Source: Microbispora rosea subsp. aerata
GTDB taxonomy: Bacteria; Actinomycetota; Actinomycetes; Streptosporangiales; Streptosporangiaceae
DNA: 64,000 bases
Assembly (NCBI RefSeq): GCF_014647835.1
Contig: NZ_BMPY01000004.1
Coordinates: 1 to 64,000, forward strand
Direction of reading: 5' to 3'
A program made the position numbers and the translations under genes. Numbering within the stretch: the stretch's first letter is position 1; each line of letters opens with the position of its first letter. The notes below the pieces were generated by a model. It did no database searches. It was not told the DNA's origin and saw only the letters and a list, made by a program, of their open reading frames with translations. Positions 18,616 through 28,426 of the stretch are shown here, piece after piece.

Positions 18616-18651
18616 GGGACCCGCAGGCGACTACACCGCCGTACGGGTCCC
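18616..18651 (+). promoter_or_regulatory. stem-loop in leader of the small gene at 18677
   Basis: GGGACCCG (18616-18623) pairs perfectly with CGGGTCCC (18644-18651), with an inner GGCG/CGCC pairing. It ends seven bases before the ribosome-binding AGGAAAGGA of the next gene, so it could act as a leader structure or attenuator. Confidence 0.4.
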
Positions 18652-18676
18652 TTGACCAGGAAAGGACTCCTGACCC

Positions 18677-18898
18677 GTGTCTGACACCAGAACCCCCGGG
18701 CCCGGCACGGAATTCGCCGGTTGGCGGATCATGCGAAGCGATGCCGGCCGATTCTGGGCCACCCGCGAGCGTCCCTTCCCCCAAGCCGCGGAGGAGGCCG
18801 GAGCCCTGCGTACGGTCGACGCCGACGACCTGCGGGAACTGTGCCGGGCCATGGCCGAGCAGGAGAGCCTGGCCGACACGACGGCGGTGACGCGATGA
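18677..18898 (+). CDS. small regulator-associated protein, function unknown
   Basis: 73 residues from a GTG start with AAAGGA ten bases upstream. Acidic and soluble. The segment AGWRIMRSDAGRFWATRERPF resembles short proteins that accompany XRE/TPR regulator genes in actinomycetes. It is divergent from the XRE gene and its TGA overlaps the ATG of the next gene, so the two are co-translated. No catalytic motif. Possible roles, by analogy with other small satellites of such regulators, include antagonising the XRE protein; this is a guess. Confidence 0.6.
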   Translation: MSDTRTPGPGTEFAGWRIMRSDAGRFWATRERPFPQAAEEAGALRTVDADDLRELCRAMAEQESLADTTAVTR

Positions 18899-19218
18899 TC
18901 CTCACGGCCCTTCGTCATCGATCCTGTCCGCCCTGGTGCATCGAGGCTCACACAGGTGAGCGACCGAGGGAACGCGCCCACCACGGCTGGCTTCACTCGA
19001 TCGAACTGAGCACGCACCCCAAGTTCGCCAACGGCGAGCTACCGCAGTTGTGGCTCGACCTGGTGCTCACCCCACGCGACGACGGCCCCCTCGTCCACCT
19101 CCAACTGGACGATCTCCCCGTCGCCGCGCTCACCACTCGTGAAGCCGAACGCCTCGGCCTTCGCCTCATCGGCCTCGCGGCAGTAGCCGCCATGGAGACC
19201 CCACCCGCTGCCGCCTGA
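18895..19218 (+). CDS. DUF6907-like small protein
   Basis: 107 residues, ATG overlapping the previous stop (ATGA). The N-terminus has CPPWCIEAHTGERPRERAHH, the Cys-Pro-Pro-Trp-Cys and His pattern typical of the DUF6907 family in actinomycetes. The remainder is a small beta-rich domain (LWLDLVLTPRDDGPLVHLQLDD), then a short helix and an Ala/Pro tail. Function unknown. Proteins of this kind usually sit beside XRE/TPR regulators and are read as part of their regulatory module. A perfect 11-bp hairpin follows the stop. Confidence 0.65.
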   Translation: MILTALRHRSCPPWCIEAHTGERPRERAHHGWLHSIELSTHPKFANGELPQLWLDLVLTPRDDGPLVHLQLDDLPVAALTTREAERLGLRLIGLAAVAAMETPPAAA

Positions 19219-19235
19219 CCACGGCGCCGCGGACC

Positions 19236-19271
19236 GCCCGCCTGCCGTGCACCCCCGAGTGGCAGGCGGGC
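19236..19271. terminator. hairpin terminator
   Basis: GCCCGCCTGCC (19236-19246) and GGCAGGCGGGC (19261-19271) form a perfect 11-bp stem with a 14-nt loop, 17 nt after the DUF6907-like gene. There is no U tract, as usual in high-GC actinobacteria. Confidence 0.7.
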
Positions 19272-19350
19272 CGACGGATCCCCAGGTGTAGTCAGCGGTC
19301 GGCCGTACCTGGCTCTACGACCCACTACGTAAGCCGGCCCGTTGGGCGCC

Positions 19351-19995
19351 TCAAGCCAGGTGGTCGGAGAGGTAGCGGCGGACGAGGCGTTTGCATTCGG
19401 CGATGAGGTCGGGGTCGCCGTCGGGATGGGCGCGGAAGGCCAGCTTGAGCACGGCGTCGGCGGCCTCGACGGCGACCACGAAAGCGCGGGACAGACCGTC
19501 GCCCGGCACCACGCCGAGCAGCTCCACCACGAGAGAGCGCAGCCGGTCGGCGACGACCACGTTGTTTTCCAGCGCCTCGTCGAGCATCCGCCGGCTGCCG
19601 GGGAAGGCGGGACCGCCGGGAGCGGAGAGCACCTCGCCGAAGTCCACCACGCCGAAGCCCGGCGTGGTGCGCTTCATGCGGACGAACTCGTCGACGACCA
19701 GGTCCACCGCGTCGGTCCAGTCGGACAGCGGCGTGGTGGCCAGCAGGGACGCGATCCGGTCCAGGTACGCCTCCAGGTTCCGCAGCGCGAGCGCGCGGAC
19801 CAGGCTCTGCTTGTCGGTGAAGAACTGGTAGAAGGTGCCGATCGGCACCTCGGCCCGGCGGGCGACCTCCTTGGTGGTCAGGCCGGCGTACCCCACCTCG
19901 TCGAGCAGCAGGGCGCACTCGTCCAGCATGCGTTCCACCCGCTCCTGGCTGCGGCGCTGTGCGGGTCGTCGGCGCAACGCTCCCCCTGTAGTCAT
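19351..19995 (-). CDS. TetR/AcrR family regulator
   Basis: 214 residues from the ATG at 19995; longer in-frame starts exist up to 20037. Residues 15-60 are a TetR helix-turn-helix (GYAGLTTKEVARRAEVPIGTFYQFFTDKQSL), followed by a helical ligand domain. It is divergent from the beta-glucosidase gene, with a 15-bp palindrome between them at 20036-20050, so repression of the glycosidase and of itself is likely. The inducer cannot be read from the sequence; a sugar or aglycone released from a glucoside is a reasonable guess. Confidence 0.85.
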   Translation of the reverse strand: MTTGGALRRRPAQRRSQERVERMLDECALLLDEVGYAGLTTKEVARRAEVPIGTFYQFFTDKQSLVRALALRNLEAYLDRIASLLATTPLSDWTDAVDLVVDEFVRMKRTTPGFGVVDFGEVLSAPGGPAFPGSRRMLDEALENNVVVADRLRSLVVELLGVVPGDGLSRAFVVAVEAADAVLKLAFRAHPDGDPDLIAECKRLVRRYLSDHLA

Positions 19996-20035
19996 CTCGC
20001 CATTGTCTCCCGCCTGCCGGACGACTACGGTAAAC

Positions 20036-20050
20036 ATGAGCGGCGCTCAT
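20036..20050. promoter_or_regulatory. candidate TetR operator
   Basis: Perfect palindrome with 7-bp arms ATGAGCG and CGCTCAT around a central G. It lies in the divergent TetR/glucosidase promoter region and ends directly before the AAGGAG ribosome site of the glucosidase gene. Position and symmetry fit a TetR operator. Confidence 0.55.
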
Positions 20051-20064
20051 AATAAGGAGACGGC

Positions 20065-21345
20065 ATGTTCCTCTGGGGTACGGCCACCGCGTCCTACCAG
20101 ATCGAAGGGGCGGCCACGGAGGACGGCAGAGGGCCCTCGATCTGGGACACCTTCTCCCACACGCCGGGCAAGGTCCGCGACGGGCACACGGGCGACGTGG
20201 CCTGCGACCACTACCACCGCTACCGCGAGGACGTGGCGCTCATGGCCGGCCTCGGCGTCAACGCCTACCGCTTCTCCATCGCCTGGCCCCGGGTGATGCC
20301 CGCCGGTCATGGCCCGGTCAACCAGGCCGGGCTCGGCTTCTACGACCGCCTGGTGGACGCGTTGTGCGAGCGCGGCATCACACCGGTGCCGACGTTCTTC
20401 CACTGGGACCTGCCGCAGGCGCTGGAGGACCGGGGCGGCTGGCTCGACCGCGACACCTCCCGCCGCTTCGCCGACTACGCCGCCGTCGTGGCCGAGCGGC
20501 TGGCCGACCGCGTGCGCATGTGGATCACGCTGAACGAGCCGTTCGTCCACATGGTGGAGGGATACGGCCGGGGCCTCCACGCCCCGGGCAGGACGCTCAA
20601 GTTCGGCGCGCTGCCGGTGGCCCACCATCAGCTGCTGGGGCACGGGCTGGCCGCGCAGGCACTGCGCGCGGCCGGGGCGGGGCAGGTGCTGATCACCAAC
20701 AACTGCACCCCCGTCTGGCCCGCCTCGGACTCCCCCGAGGACCTGGCCGCCGCCGAGATTTACGACGTCCTGCACAACCGGCTGTTCAACGACCCGGTCC
20801 TCACCGGCGCCTACCCCGACCTGACGGCGTTCGGCGTCGAGATGCCCGTACGGCCCGGCGACCTGGAGGTCATCGCCCAGCCCCTCGACGGGCTGGGGAT
20901 CAACTACTACCAACCCACCAGGATCGGCGGCCCCGGCGACGACGGCCTGCCGTTCCGGTTCGAGGAGATCACCGGCGTTCCCGTCACCGCGTTCGGCTGG
21001 CCCGTGGTCCCCGACGGCCTGCGCGAGCTGCTCGACGGACTCAAGGCCCGGTACGGCGACGCCCTGCCGCCCGTCTACGTCACCGAGAACGGCTGCTCGT
21101 ACGACGGCCTCGACGACCGGGAGCGGATCGCCTACCTGGAGGGCCACATCACGGCGATGCGCCGGGCGGAGGTGGACCTGCGGGGCTACTTCGTCTGGTC
21201 GCTGCTGGACAACTTCGAGTGGGCCGAGGGCTACCACCAGCGGTTCGGGCTGGTGCACGTCGACTTCGAGACCCAGCGGCGCACGCCGAAGGCGTCCTAC
21301 CACTGGCTGCGGAAGTTCCTGGCGGATCAGAGCACCGACACGTGA
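20065..21345 (+). CDS. GH1 family beta-glucosidase
   Basis: 426 residues, family GH1 retaining glycosidase. Start ATG has AAGGAG a few bases upstream. The N-terminal FLWGTATASYQIEGA is the GH1 signature and supplies the glycone-binding Gln. The acid/base lies in TLNEP (E158) and the nucleophile in YVTENGC (E341). SLLDNFEWAEGY near the end completes the sugar-binding site. No signal peptide, so it acts in the cytoplasm on imported beta-glucosides, cello-oligosaccharides or glycosylated natural products. Length is normal for the family. Probably controlled by the divergent TetR gene. Its last 19 bp overlap the end of the convergent secreted hydrolase gene. Confidence 0.93.
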   Translation: MFLWGTATASYQIEGAATEDGRGPSIWDTFSHTPGKVRDGHTGDVACDHYHRYREDVALMAGLGVNAYRFSIAWPRVMPAGHGPVNQAGLGFYDRLVDALCERGITPVPTFFHWDLPQALEDRGGWLDRDTSRRFADYAAVVAERLADRVRMWITLNEPFVHMVEGYGRGLHAPGRTLKFGALPVAHHQLLGHGLAAQALRAAGAGQVLITNNCTPVWPASDSPEDLAAAEIYDVLHNRLFNDPVLTGAYPDLTAFGVEMPVRPGDLEVIAQPLDGLGINYYQPTRIGGPGDDGLPFRFEEITGVPVTAFGWPVVPDGLRELLDGLKARYGDALPPVYVTENGCSYDGLDDRERIAYLEGHITAMRRAEVDLRGYFVWSLLDNFEWAEGYHQRFGLVHVDFETQRRTPKASYHWLRKFLADQSTDT

Positions 21346-22223
21346 ACGTGGTCGTAGTGGTTGGCGGTGACGCCGCCGCGGTCGGACATCATCCGCCACC
21401 CGGCGCGCGTGCGCATGTCGTAGTAGCGCTGCTGCCAGATGATGTACATGATCCCGTACTCGCCGGCGTGGTCGATGCACCACTGCGCCAGGGCGTCGCC
21501 GCGCGCCTTGGCCACCGCGTCGGGCATGCGGCCGCCGCTGCTCATCATGAAGTCGCAGGCCCGGCCCTTGCCGTGCTCTCCCGGGTCGCCGCCCCGCAGG
21601 CAGCCGTAGCCGAAGGGCATCGGGAAGTTCCGCAAGATGGCGTTGCGTACGGAGATCATGCGCTGGGTCAGGCCGGTGCCGGCGTCGGGCGTCTGGAAGC
21701 CGAACTTGGCCATCAGCCGCTCGACCTCCCGCCGCCGCGACTGGAGCTCCTTGATGTGGGCCTGCAGCTTGTCGATCTCGGCGTCGGCCGCGCGGGCCGC
21801 CTTCTTCTGCTTGGCGATGAGGTCCTTGATGCTGTTGAGCCGCTCGGCTCTGGCGGTGCCCAGATAGGTCATCATCGCCAGCGAGCTCGGGTCGGCCGAC
21901 ATGGAGAAGAGCCGGGTGGCGTCCACCCCGCCGGTCATGTAGGAGCTCTGGGCGAAGGCGACCACCTGCCGCTGGGCCCGGAGCAGGTCCGCCCTCAGCT
22001 TCTTGACGTTGACCGACGCCTTCTGCGCGGCCCGCTTGGCGTCCTCCAGGCTGAGGATCTGGCCGCGATACTCCTTCTGGAGCCTGGCGGCCTCCTGAGT
22101 GAGCTTGCGCAGCTTCGCCTGCTGGTCCGGCTCGGCCTCCGCGCCCGGCACGACGCCGGGGGCGGTGAGCGTGCCGAAGAGGACAGTGGTCACCGCCGCG
22201 AGCCCCAGCCAGCGCCGCCGCAC
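21327..22223 (-). CDS. secreted coiled-coil protein with ARB_07466-like C-terminal domain
   Basis: 298 residues from a GTG with GGGAGG upstream. Residues 1-30 are a Sec signal peptide ending near AEAEP. Residues 35-180 form a coiled coil rich in Lys, Gln and Ala, like the N-terminal stalks of NlpC/P60 and EnvC-type cell-wall enzymes. The C-terminal 110 residues have conserved Cys pairs, RACDFMMS and a final HYDHVHVS motif, a pattern of a peptidase M15-like (ARB_07466-type) domain. Probably acts outside the membrane on peptidoglycan, or regulates such enzymes. Substrate is not known. Convergent with, and overlapping, the beta-glucosidase gene. Confidence 0.75.
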   Translation of the reverse strand: MRRRWLGLAAVTTVLFGTLTAPGVVPGAEAEPDQQAKLRKLTQEAARLQKEYRGQILSLEDAKRAAQKASVNVKKLRADLLRAQRQVVAFAQSSYMTGGVDATRLFSMSADPSSLAMMTYLGTARAERLNSIKDLIAKQKKAARAADAEIDKLQAHIKELQSRRREVERLMAKFGFQTPDAGTGLTQRMISVRNAILRNFPMPFGYGCLRGGDPGEHGKGRACDFMMSSGGRMPDAVAKARGDALAQWCIDHAGEYGIMYIIWQQRYYDMRTRAGWRMMSDRGGVTANHYDHVHVSVL

Positions 22224-22384
22224 GCCACCTCCCTCATATTCGGACGAAACTATAGAAGACGATCTTTAGGGGTGCGAGCGGAACAACGGAAACACCCGAA
22301 CCTCGTGCCACCCTTGCCAAGGCAGAGTAGAACATGGTTCGGTCTCACTGTGTGCGCGAAGGCGCGCCCGATCAGGAGGCAGGC

Positions 22385-23821
22385 ATGCTGCAGCACGACA
22401 CGCTGTTCATCGGGGGCGACTGGGTGGCCCCCGCGGGCACCGGCACGATCGAGGTGGTCTCTCCCCACACCGAGGAGGTCGTCGGCCGGGTGCCGGACGG
22501 CATCGCCGCCGACATGGACCGAGCCGTCGCGGCCGCCAGGGACGCCTTCGACAACGGGCCCTGGCCGCGGATGACGATGGCCGAGCGCGCGGCGATCGTG
22601 GGCCGGCTGGCGGAGATCTACGAGGCGCGCCAGGCCGAGATGGCCGAGATCATCACCGCCGAGATGGGCTCTCCGATCGCGTTCTCCCAGCTCGCTCAGG
22701 TTCCGCAGCCGCTGGGCATGCTCAAGTATTTCGCCGGCCTCGGCGCGACGTTCGCCGTCGAGGAGGAGCGGCCGGGCCTGTTCGGCCCGATCACCGTCCG
22801 CCGGGAGCCGGTCGGCGTCGTCGCCGCCATCGTCCCCTGGAACGTCCCCCAGTTCGTCCTGATGACCAAGCTGGCCCCCGCGCTGGTCGCGGGCTGCACC
22901 CTGGTGATCAAGCCGGCTCCCGAGACTCCGCTCGACGCCTACCTGCTCGCCGAGATGATCAAAGAGGCCGGCGTCCCCGCCGGGGTGGTCAACATCGTCC
23001 CGGCCGGCCGCGAGGCGGGTGAGCACCTGGTCTCCCACCCCGGCGTCGACAAGGTGGCGTTCACCGGCTCCACCGCCGCCGGGCGCAGGATCGCGGCGAT
23101 CTGCGGCGAACAGCTCAAGCGCTGCACGCTCGAGCTCGGCGGCAAGTCGGCGGCGATCATCCTGGACGACTGCGACCTGCCCTCGGCCATGGGCATGCTG
23201 TCGATGGCCTCGCTCATGAACAACGGCCAGGCGTGCGTCGCGCAGACCCGCATCCTCGCCTCCCGCAACCGGTACGACGAGGTCGTCCAGGCCGTCGCCG
23301 AGATGGTGACGAGCCAGCGGGTGGGCGACCCCACCGACCCGGCCACCGGAATCGGGCCGCTGGTGGCCAAGCGCCAGCGGGAGCGGGTCGAGGGCTACAT
23401 CAGGTCGGGCGTCGAGGAGGGCGCAAAGCCGGTCGTCGGCGGCCTCGACCGGCCGTACGACCGGGGCTGGTACGTCGCCCCGACCGTCTTCGCCGGGGCC
23501 ACCAACGACATGCGCATCGCCCGCGAGGAGATTTTCGGCCCGGTGCTGACGGTCATCCCGTACGAGGACGAGGACGACGCGGTGCGGATCGCCAACGACA
23601 GCGACTACGGCCTGTCGGGCTCGGTCTGGACCGCGGACGCCGAGCGCGGGATGGACATCGCCCGCCGGGTGCGCACCGGCACGTACGGCGTCAACATGAT
23701 GCACATGCTCGACCCGAACGCGCCGTTCGGCGGCTTCAAGGCCAGCGGCATCGGCCGGGAGCTGGGACCCGAGGGCCTGTCGGCCTACCTGGAGTGCAAG
23801 TCGATCGCCCGCCTGGGCTGA
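22385..23821 (+). CDS. NAD(P)-dependent aldehyde dehydrogenase
   Basis: 478 residues from the ATG at 22385, chosen for AGGAGG six bases upstream; an earlier ATG at 22334 lacks one. All ALDH superfamily motifs are present: PWNVPQF, the Lys in TLVIKPAPETP, the Rossmann loop FTGSTAAGR, the general base LELGGKSA (E250), the nucleophile GQACVAQT (C284) and EEIFGPVL. It oxidises an aldehyde to its acid; the substrate cannot be told from sequence. Resembles the broad ALDH group common in steroid, terpenoid and betaine metabolism. It stands alone and is followed by a series of hairpins. Confidence 0.9.
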   Translation: MLQHDTLFIGGDWVAPAGTGTIEVVSPHTEEVVGRVPDGIAADMDRAVAAARDAFDNGPWPRMTMAERAAIVGRLAEIYEARQAEMAEIITAEMGSPIAFSQLAQVPQPLGMLKYFAGLGATFAVEEERPGLFGPITVRREPVGVVAAIVPWNVPQFVLMTKLAPALVAGCTLVIKPAPETPLDAYLLAEMIKEAGVPAGVVNIVPAGREAGEHLVSHPGVDKVAFTGSTAAGRRIAAICGEQLKRCTLELGGKSAAIILDDCDLPSAMGMLSMASLMNNGQACVAQTRILASRNRYDEVVQAVAEMVTSQRVGDPTDPATGIGPLVAKRQRERVEGYIRSGVEEGAKPVVGGLDRPYDRGWYVAPTVFAGATNDMRIAREEIFGPVLTVIPYEDEDDAVRIANDSDYGLSGSVWTADAERGMDIARRVRTGTYGVNMMHMLDPNAPFGGFKASGIGRELGPEGLSAYLECKSIARLG

Positions 23822-23829
23822 ACGTCCCT

Positions 23830-23865
23830 CCGGCCCGGTACGGCACGCGTGCCGTACCGGGCCGG
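23830..23865. terminator. 36-bp perfect palindrome, bidirectional terminator
   Basis: Left arm CCGGCCCGGTACGGCACG (23830-23847) is followed at once by its exact reverse complement (23848-23865). It folds into a very strong hairpin 8 nt after the aldehyde dehydrogenase stop and can serve both strands between convergent genes. Confidence 0.75.
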
Positions 23866-23872
23866 CGAAACC

Positions 23873-23938
23873 GCCCAGCGCGCCCCCGCGACGCTGGGCC
23901 GCACCCGGTCAGGGTGTGCGCCGATCCCCCGATCGGCG
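23873..23938. terminator. two further hairpins in the convergent gap
   Basis: GCCCAGCG (23873-23880) pairs with CGCTGGGC (23892-23899), and CGCCGATC (23919-23926) pairs with GATCGGCG (23931-23938) over a 4-nt loop. With the 36-bp palindrome they make three hairpins in 110 bp. CCCTATA (23981-23987) and TATAGGG (23997-24003) form another small inverted repeat overlapping the stop of the next gene. Confidence 0.5.
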
Positions 23939-23995
23939 TATGCGGTGCTCCCCTTGCGGAGGACTCTGGATCCGCACATCCCCTATAGACGACCC

Positions 23996-24784
23996 TTATA
24001 GGGATTTGGTTCGCGAAAGCCACTGACCAATTTTCCGGATCAGTTCGGGGGTGGCCGCCGCCTCCGCGTGGCCGAACCCGGGCTCGATCCACAGCTCCTT
24101 CGGCTCGGCGGCGTGCTCGTACAACTGGTGAGCGTGCTCGGTCGGGAAGAAGGGGTCCCGGTCGCCGTGCACGATCAGCAGCGGCGTGGGCGCGACCAGC
24201 GCCGCCGCCTCGTACGGCGGGAGGGGGACGGGGTCCCAGCCGCCGCCCGCGATCCTGGTCCGCTTGACCAGCCGGGCCGCGAGGCGGCCGTGCCAGCGCT
24301 CGATGGCCCAGTGGACCTGGCGCATGGGCTTGGTGTCCCGGTAGTACCAGCGGGCCGGGCCGCTCACCGACACCACCGCGTCCACGCCCCCGCGCAGCGC
24401 GGCGTGCCGTACGACCACGGCGGCGCCCATCGAGAAGCCGACGCTGACGATGCGGCGATAGCCGATGGACCGGGCGTGCTTGACCGCCGCGTCCACGTCG
24501 AGGACCTCCAGGTCGCCCACGGTCGACAGGCCGCCCGAGCGGCCGTGGCCCCGGAAGTCGAACGACACCACGCCGCCGAACCGGGACAGGACGTGGACGA
24601 TCCGCCGGGTGTCCGGGCCCCTCCACGTTCCGGTGAAGCCGTGCGCGACCACGATGCCGAGATCGAGTGAGCTGTTGGGCGTGTGCGCCGCGTCGATGCG
24701 GACGCCGTCCGCCGTGCGCAGCATCGCCCCGAAAGCAGCAGCGAGAGCCATGCCCCCGACCTTATTTCCCCCCATATTCCCCAC
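23996..24784 (-). CDS. alpha/beta hydrolase
   Basis: 262 residues; a later ATG at 24751 is an alternative start. Alpha/beta-hydrolase fold with VVAHGFTGTW (oxyanion loop), nucleophile elbow GFSMGA, acid in LLIVHGDRDPFFP and catalytic His in PGFGHAE. Closest in style to small cytoplasmic esterases and lipases of actinomycetes. No signal peptide. Substrate unknown. Convergent with the aldehyde dehydrogenase, separated by several hairpins. Confidence 0.85.
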   Translation of the reverse strand: MGNMGGNKVGGMALAAAFGAMLRTADGVRIDAAHTPNSSLDLGIVVAHGFTGTWRGPDTRRIVHVLSRFGGVVSFDFRGHGRSGGLSTVGDLEVLDVDAAVKHARSIGYRRIVSVGFSMGAAVVVRHAALRGGVDAVVSVSGPARWYYRDTKPMRQVHWAIERWHGRLAARLVKRTRIAGGGWDPVPLPPYEAAALVAPTPLLIVHGDRDPFFPTEHAHQLYEHAAEPKELWIEPGFGHAEAAATPELIRKIGQWLSRTKSL

Positions 24785-24999
24785 ACGCCTCCCTTCAGGT
24801 GACGGGGAACGAGAAGCAGCACCATGAAGAGACTTCCCAGCACGTCGCCGGATCTGCCATCGAGGGTCCCGTACGCGGCCGGCGCGGGGCGGCGATCGGG
24901 ATCACCTAAAATAAGTAGGCCGTGCACGCGGCGGATGTGCGTCTCGCATCAGTCCCGGGACGCGGACGACACCCCGACGAACCAGAGCGAGACCTCACT

Positions 25000-26853
<1,854 letters not shown>

Positions 26854-26857
26854 CCCT

Positions 26858-26883
26858 CGCCCGGTCCGTACGCGGACCGGGCG
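26858..26883. terminator. typA terminator
   Basis: Arms 26858-26868 and 26873-26883 form a perfect 11-bp GC stem (CGCCCGGTCCG and CGGACCGGGCG) with a TACG loop, 5 nt after the typA stop. Confidence 0.75.
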
Positions 26884-27007
26884 CCGAAGAGGGCCGCACC
26901 GGCAAGACCGGGTAAACGGCCGGCACAGATGGCGTCGTATGCCGCCCCTCAGACGGCGGGCCGTGCTCTGCTGTCGCAGGCAGTGCAGCGTCTGAGGAGG
27001 ACCGATC

Positions 27008-27709
27008 ATGCCCCGCACAACCCGTTTCGCCCTGGCCGCCGGGGTGGCCCTGGGACTGGCCGCCGCGGTCGTGCCGGCCGCCCCGATCGCCTTGATCACT
27101 CCCGCCGCCCCGGCGGCGCCGGCGGCCACGGTCGCTCCGGCCGCCCCGGGGACACCCGCCACCGCCACCCTGGCGGCCGCCGCGACGCGGACCCGCGCCG
27201 GGGAGTCGGCGACCGCCGTCGTCAAGAACGCCGCGGGGCGCGCCCTCGGCACCGTGCGGATCGAGCGGTACGACGCGAAGAAGTCGAGGGTCAGCGTCAG
27301 CATGCGGGGGCTCACCCCCGGGTTCCACGGCTTCCACGTCCACGCCGTCGGAGTGTGCGACGCCCGCTCCGTGGACCGGGCGACGGGCAGCGCGTTCTCC
27401 AGCGCCGGGAGCCACCTCGGCCCCGGGGCGCACGGCGACGGCGCCGGGGACATGCCGCCGCTGCTGGCGGCCGAGGACGGGACCGCCTTCGCGTCCTTCG
27501 TGACCGACAGGTTCACGCTGGAGCGGCTCGGCGACGCCAACGGGAGCGCGTTCGTCGTGCACGCCGGGCCGGACAACTTCGCGCACATCCCGGACAGGTA
27601 TTTCCACCGCCCCGACTCGACCGGCGCCACGGGCCCCGACGCCACCACGCGCAAGACCGGGGACGCCGGCGCCCGGATCGGCTGCGGGGTCGTCAAGCTC
27701 CACGCCTGA
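27008..27709 (+). CDS. sodC: secreted Cu/Zn superoxide dismutase
   Basis: 233 residues. An N-terminal hydrophobic signal region is followed by an Ala/Pro/Thr-rich linker to about residue 65. The SOD domain has copper ligands in GFHGFHVHAVG, the bridging and zinc region GSHLGPGAHGDGAGDMP and the later copper His in AFVVHAGPDN. IGCGVV near the C-terminus supplies the disulphide Cys. It dismutates superoxide outside the membrane. AGGAGG lies just upstream of the ATG. Linker length suggests attachment across a thick wall. Monocistronic between typA and the DUF2461 gene. Confidence 0.9.
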   Translation: MPRTTRFALAAGVALGLAAAVVPAAPIALITPAAPAAPAATVAPAAPGTPATATLAAAATRTRAGESATAVVKNAAGRALGTVRIERYDAKKSRVSVSMRGLTPGFHGFHVHAVGVCDARSVDRATGSAFSSAGSHLGPGAHGDGAGDMPPLLAAEDGTAFASFVTDRFTLERLGDANGSAFVVHAGPDNFAHIPDRYFHRPDSTGATGPDATTRKTGDAGARIGCGVVKLHA

Positions 27710-27736
27710 CCCGCCGCCTGAGTGGCCTCGGTGAGG

Positions 27737-28363
27737 TCAGGAGAGGTGGCGGCGCAACCAGTCGACCAGCGGGACCAGCGCCCGCCAGGTCGAACGCACC
27801 CGGTCGAGGGTCTCGGGGGTGTGCAGCCACGGCTCCGGCTCGAACCGCCGCCCGGCGTGCAGCGTCTTGTGCCGGAGGAGTTCGAGCCGGGGGTGGTCCT
27901 CCGGGGCGCCGCGGGGGCGGGTCTTGAGCCGGTCGCCGCCGACCTCCAGATCGGGCGGCAGGGCCGCGAGGATCTCCTCGAGCAGGGACCCCGCGGTGTC
28001 GTCGTCCAGGGCTTCGCGGTAGCGCGTCACCTGGTCGCCCGGCATCCACCAGCCTCCCGCCACGTAGAGGCCGTCGGCGTCCACCTGCACGTAGAAGCCG
28101 ACGCCCTCCACGCCCGCCCCGCAGTAGGCCCCCTGGTGCGTCTTGTACGGCGACTTGTCCTTGGCGAACCGGACGTCGCGGTAGGGGCGGAAGATGTGCG
28201 CGGGCCCGAACTCCGGCTCCAGCTCGTCCATGAGCGCGAGCATCGGCGCCCGGACCCCGGTCTCGTACAGCTCCTTGTGGGCCGTCCAGTACGCCTTCGA
28301 ATTGTCGGCGACGAGACCCTCGTAGAAGATGAGCGCCTCGTCGGGGAAGCCGCTGAAACCCAT
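27737..28363 (-). CDS. DUF2461 (TIGR02453) family protein
   Basis: 208 residues from the ATG at 28363. The conserved start GFSGFPDEALIFYEGLVADNSKAY and the core FRPYRDVRFAKDKSPYKTHQGA identify the DUF2461/TIGR02453 family, widespread in bacteria and fungi with no assigned reaction. Soluble and cytoplasmic. Length is normal for the family. It stands alone, upstream of the convergent sodC end, with a small hairpin separating it from the deacetylase gene. Confidence 0.9.
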   Translation of the reverse strand: MGFSGFPDEALIFYEGLVADNSKAYWTAHKELYETGVRAPMLALMDELEPEFGPAHIFRPYRDVRFAKDKSPYKTHQGAYCGAGVEGVGFYVQVDADGLYVAGGWWMPGDQVTRYREALDDDTAGSLLEEILAALPPDLEVGGDRLKTRPRGAPEDHPRLELLRHKTLHAGRRFEPEPWLHTPETLDRVRSTWRALVPLVDWLRRHLS

Positions 28364-28392
28364 GCCACCCACCTTCGCACGCCCCGCCGGCA

Positions 28393-28408
28393 GTCCCGTG
28401 ACCGGGAC
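28393..28408. terminator. short hairpin after the deacetylase gene
   Basis: GTCCCG (28393-28398) and CGGGAC (28403-28408) with a TGAC loop, 18 nt past the deacetylase stop on the minus strand. Confidence 0.4.
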
Positions 28409-28426
28409 CGGGGCCGCCCGGACCCC

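Noticed and set aside
20047-21483. Minus-strand open frame opposite the beta-glucosidase
   Set aside because: Shadow frame; the GH1 catalytic motifs are all on the plus strand.
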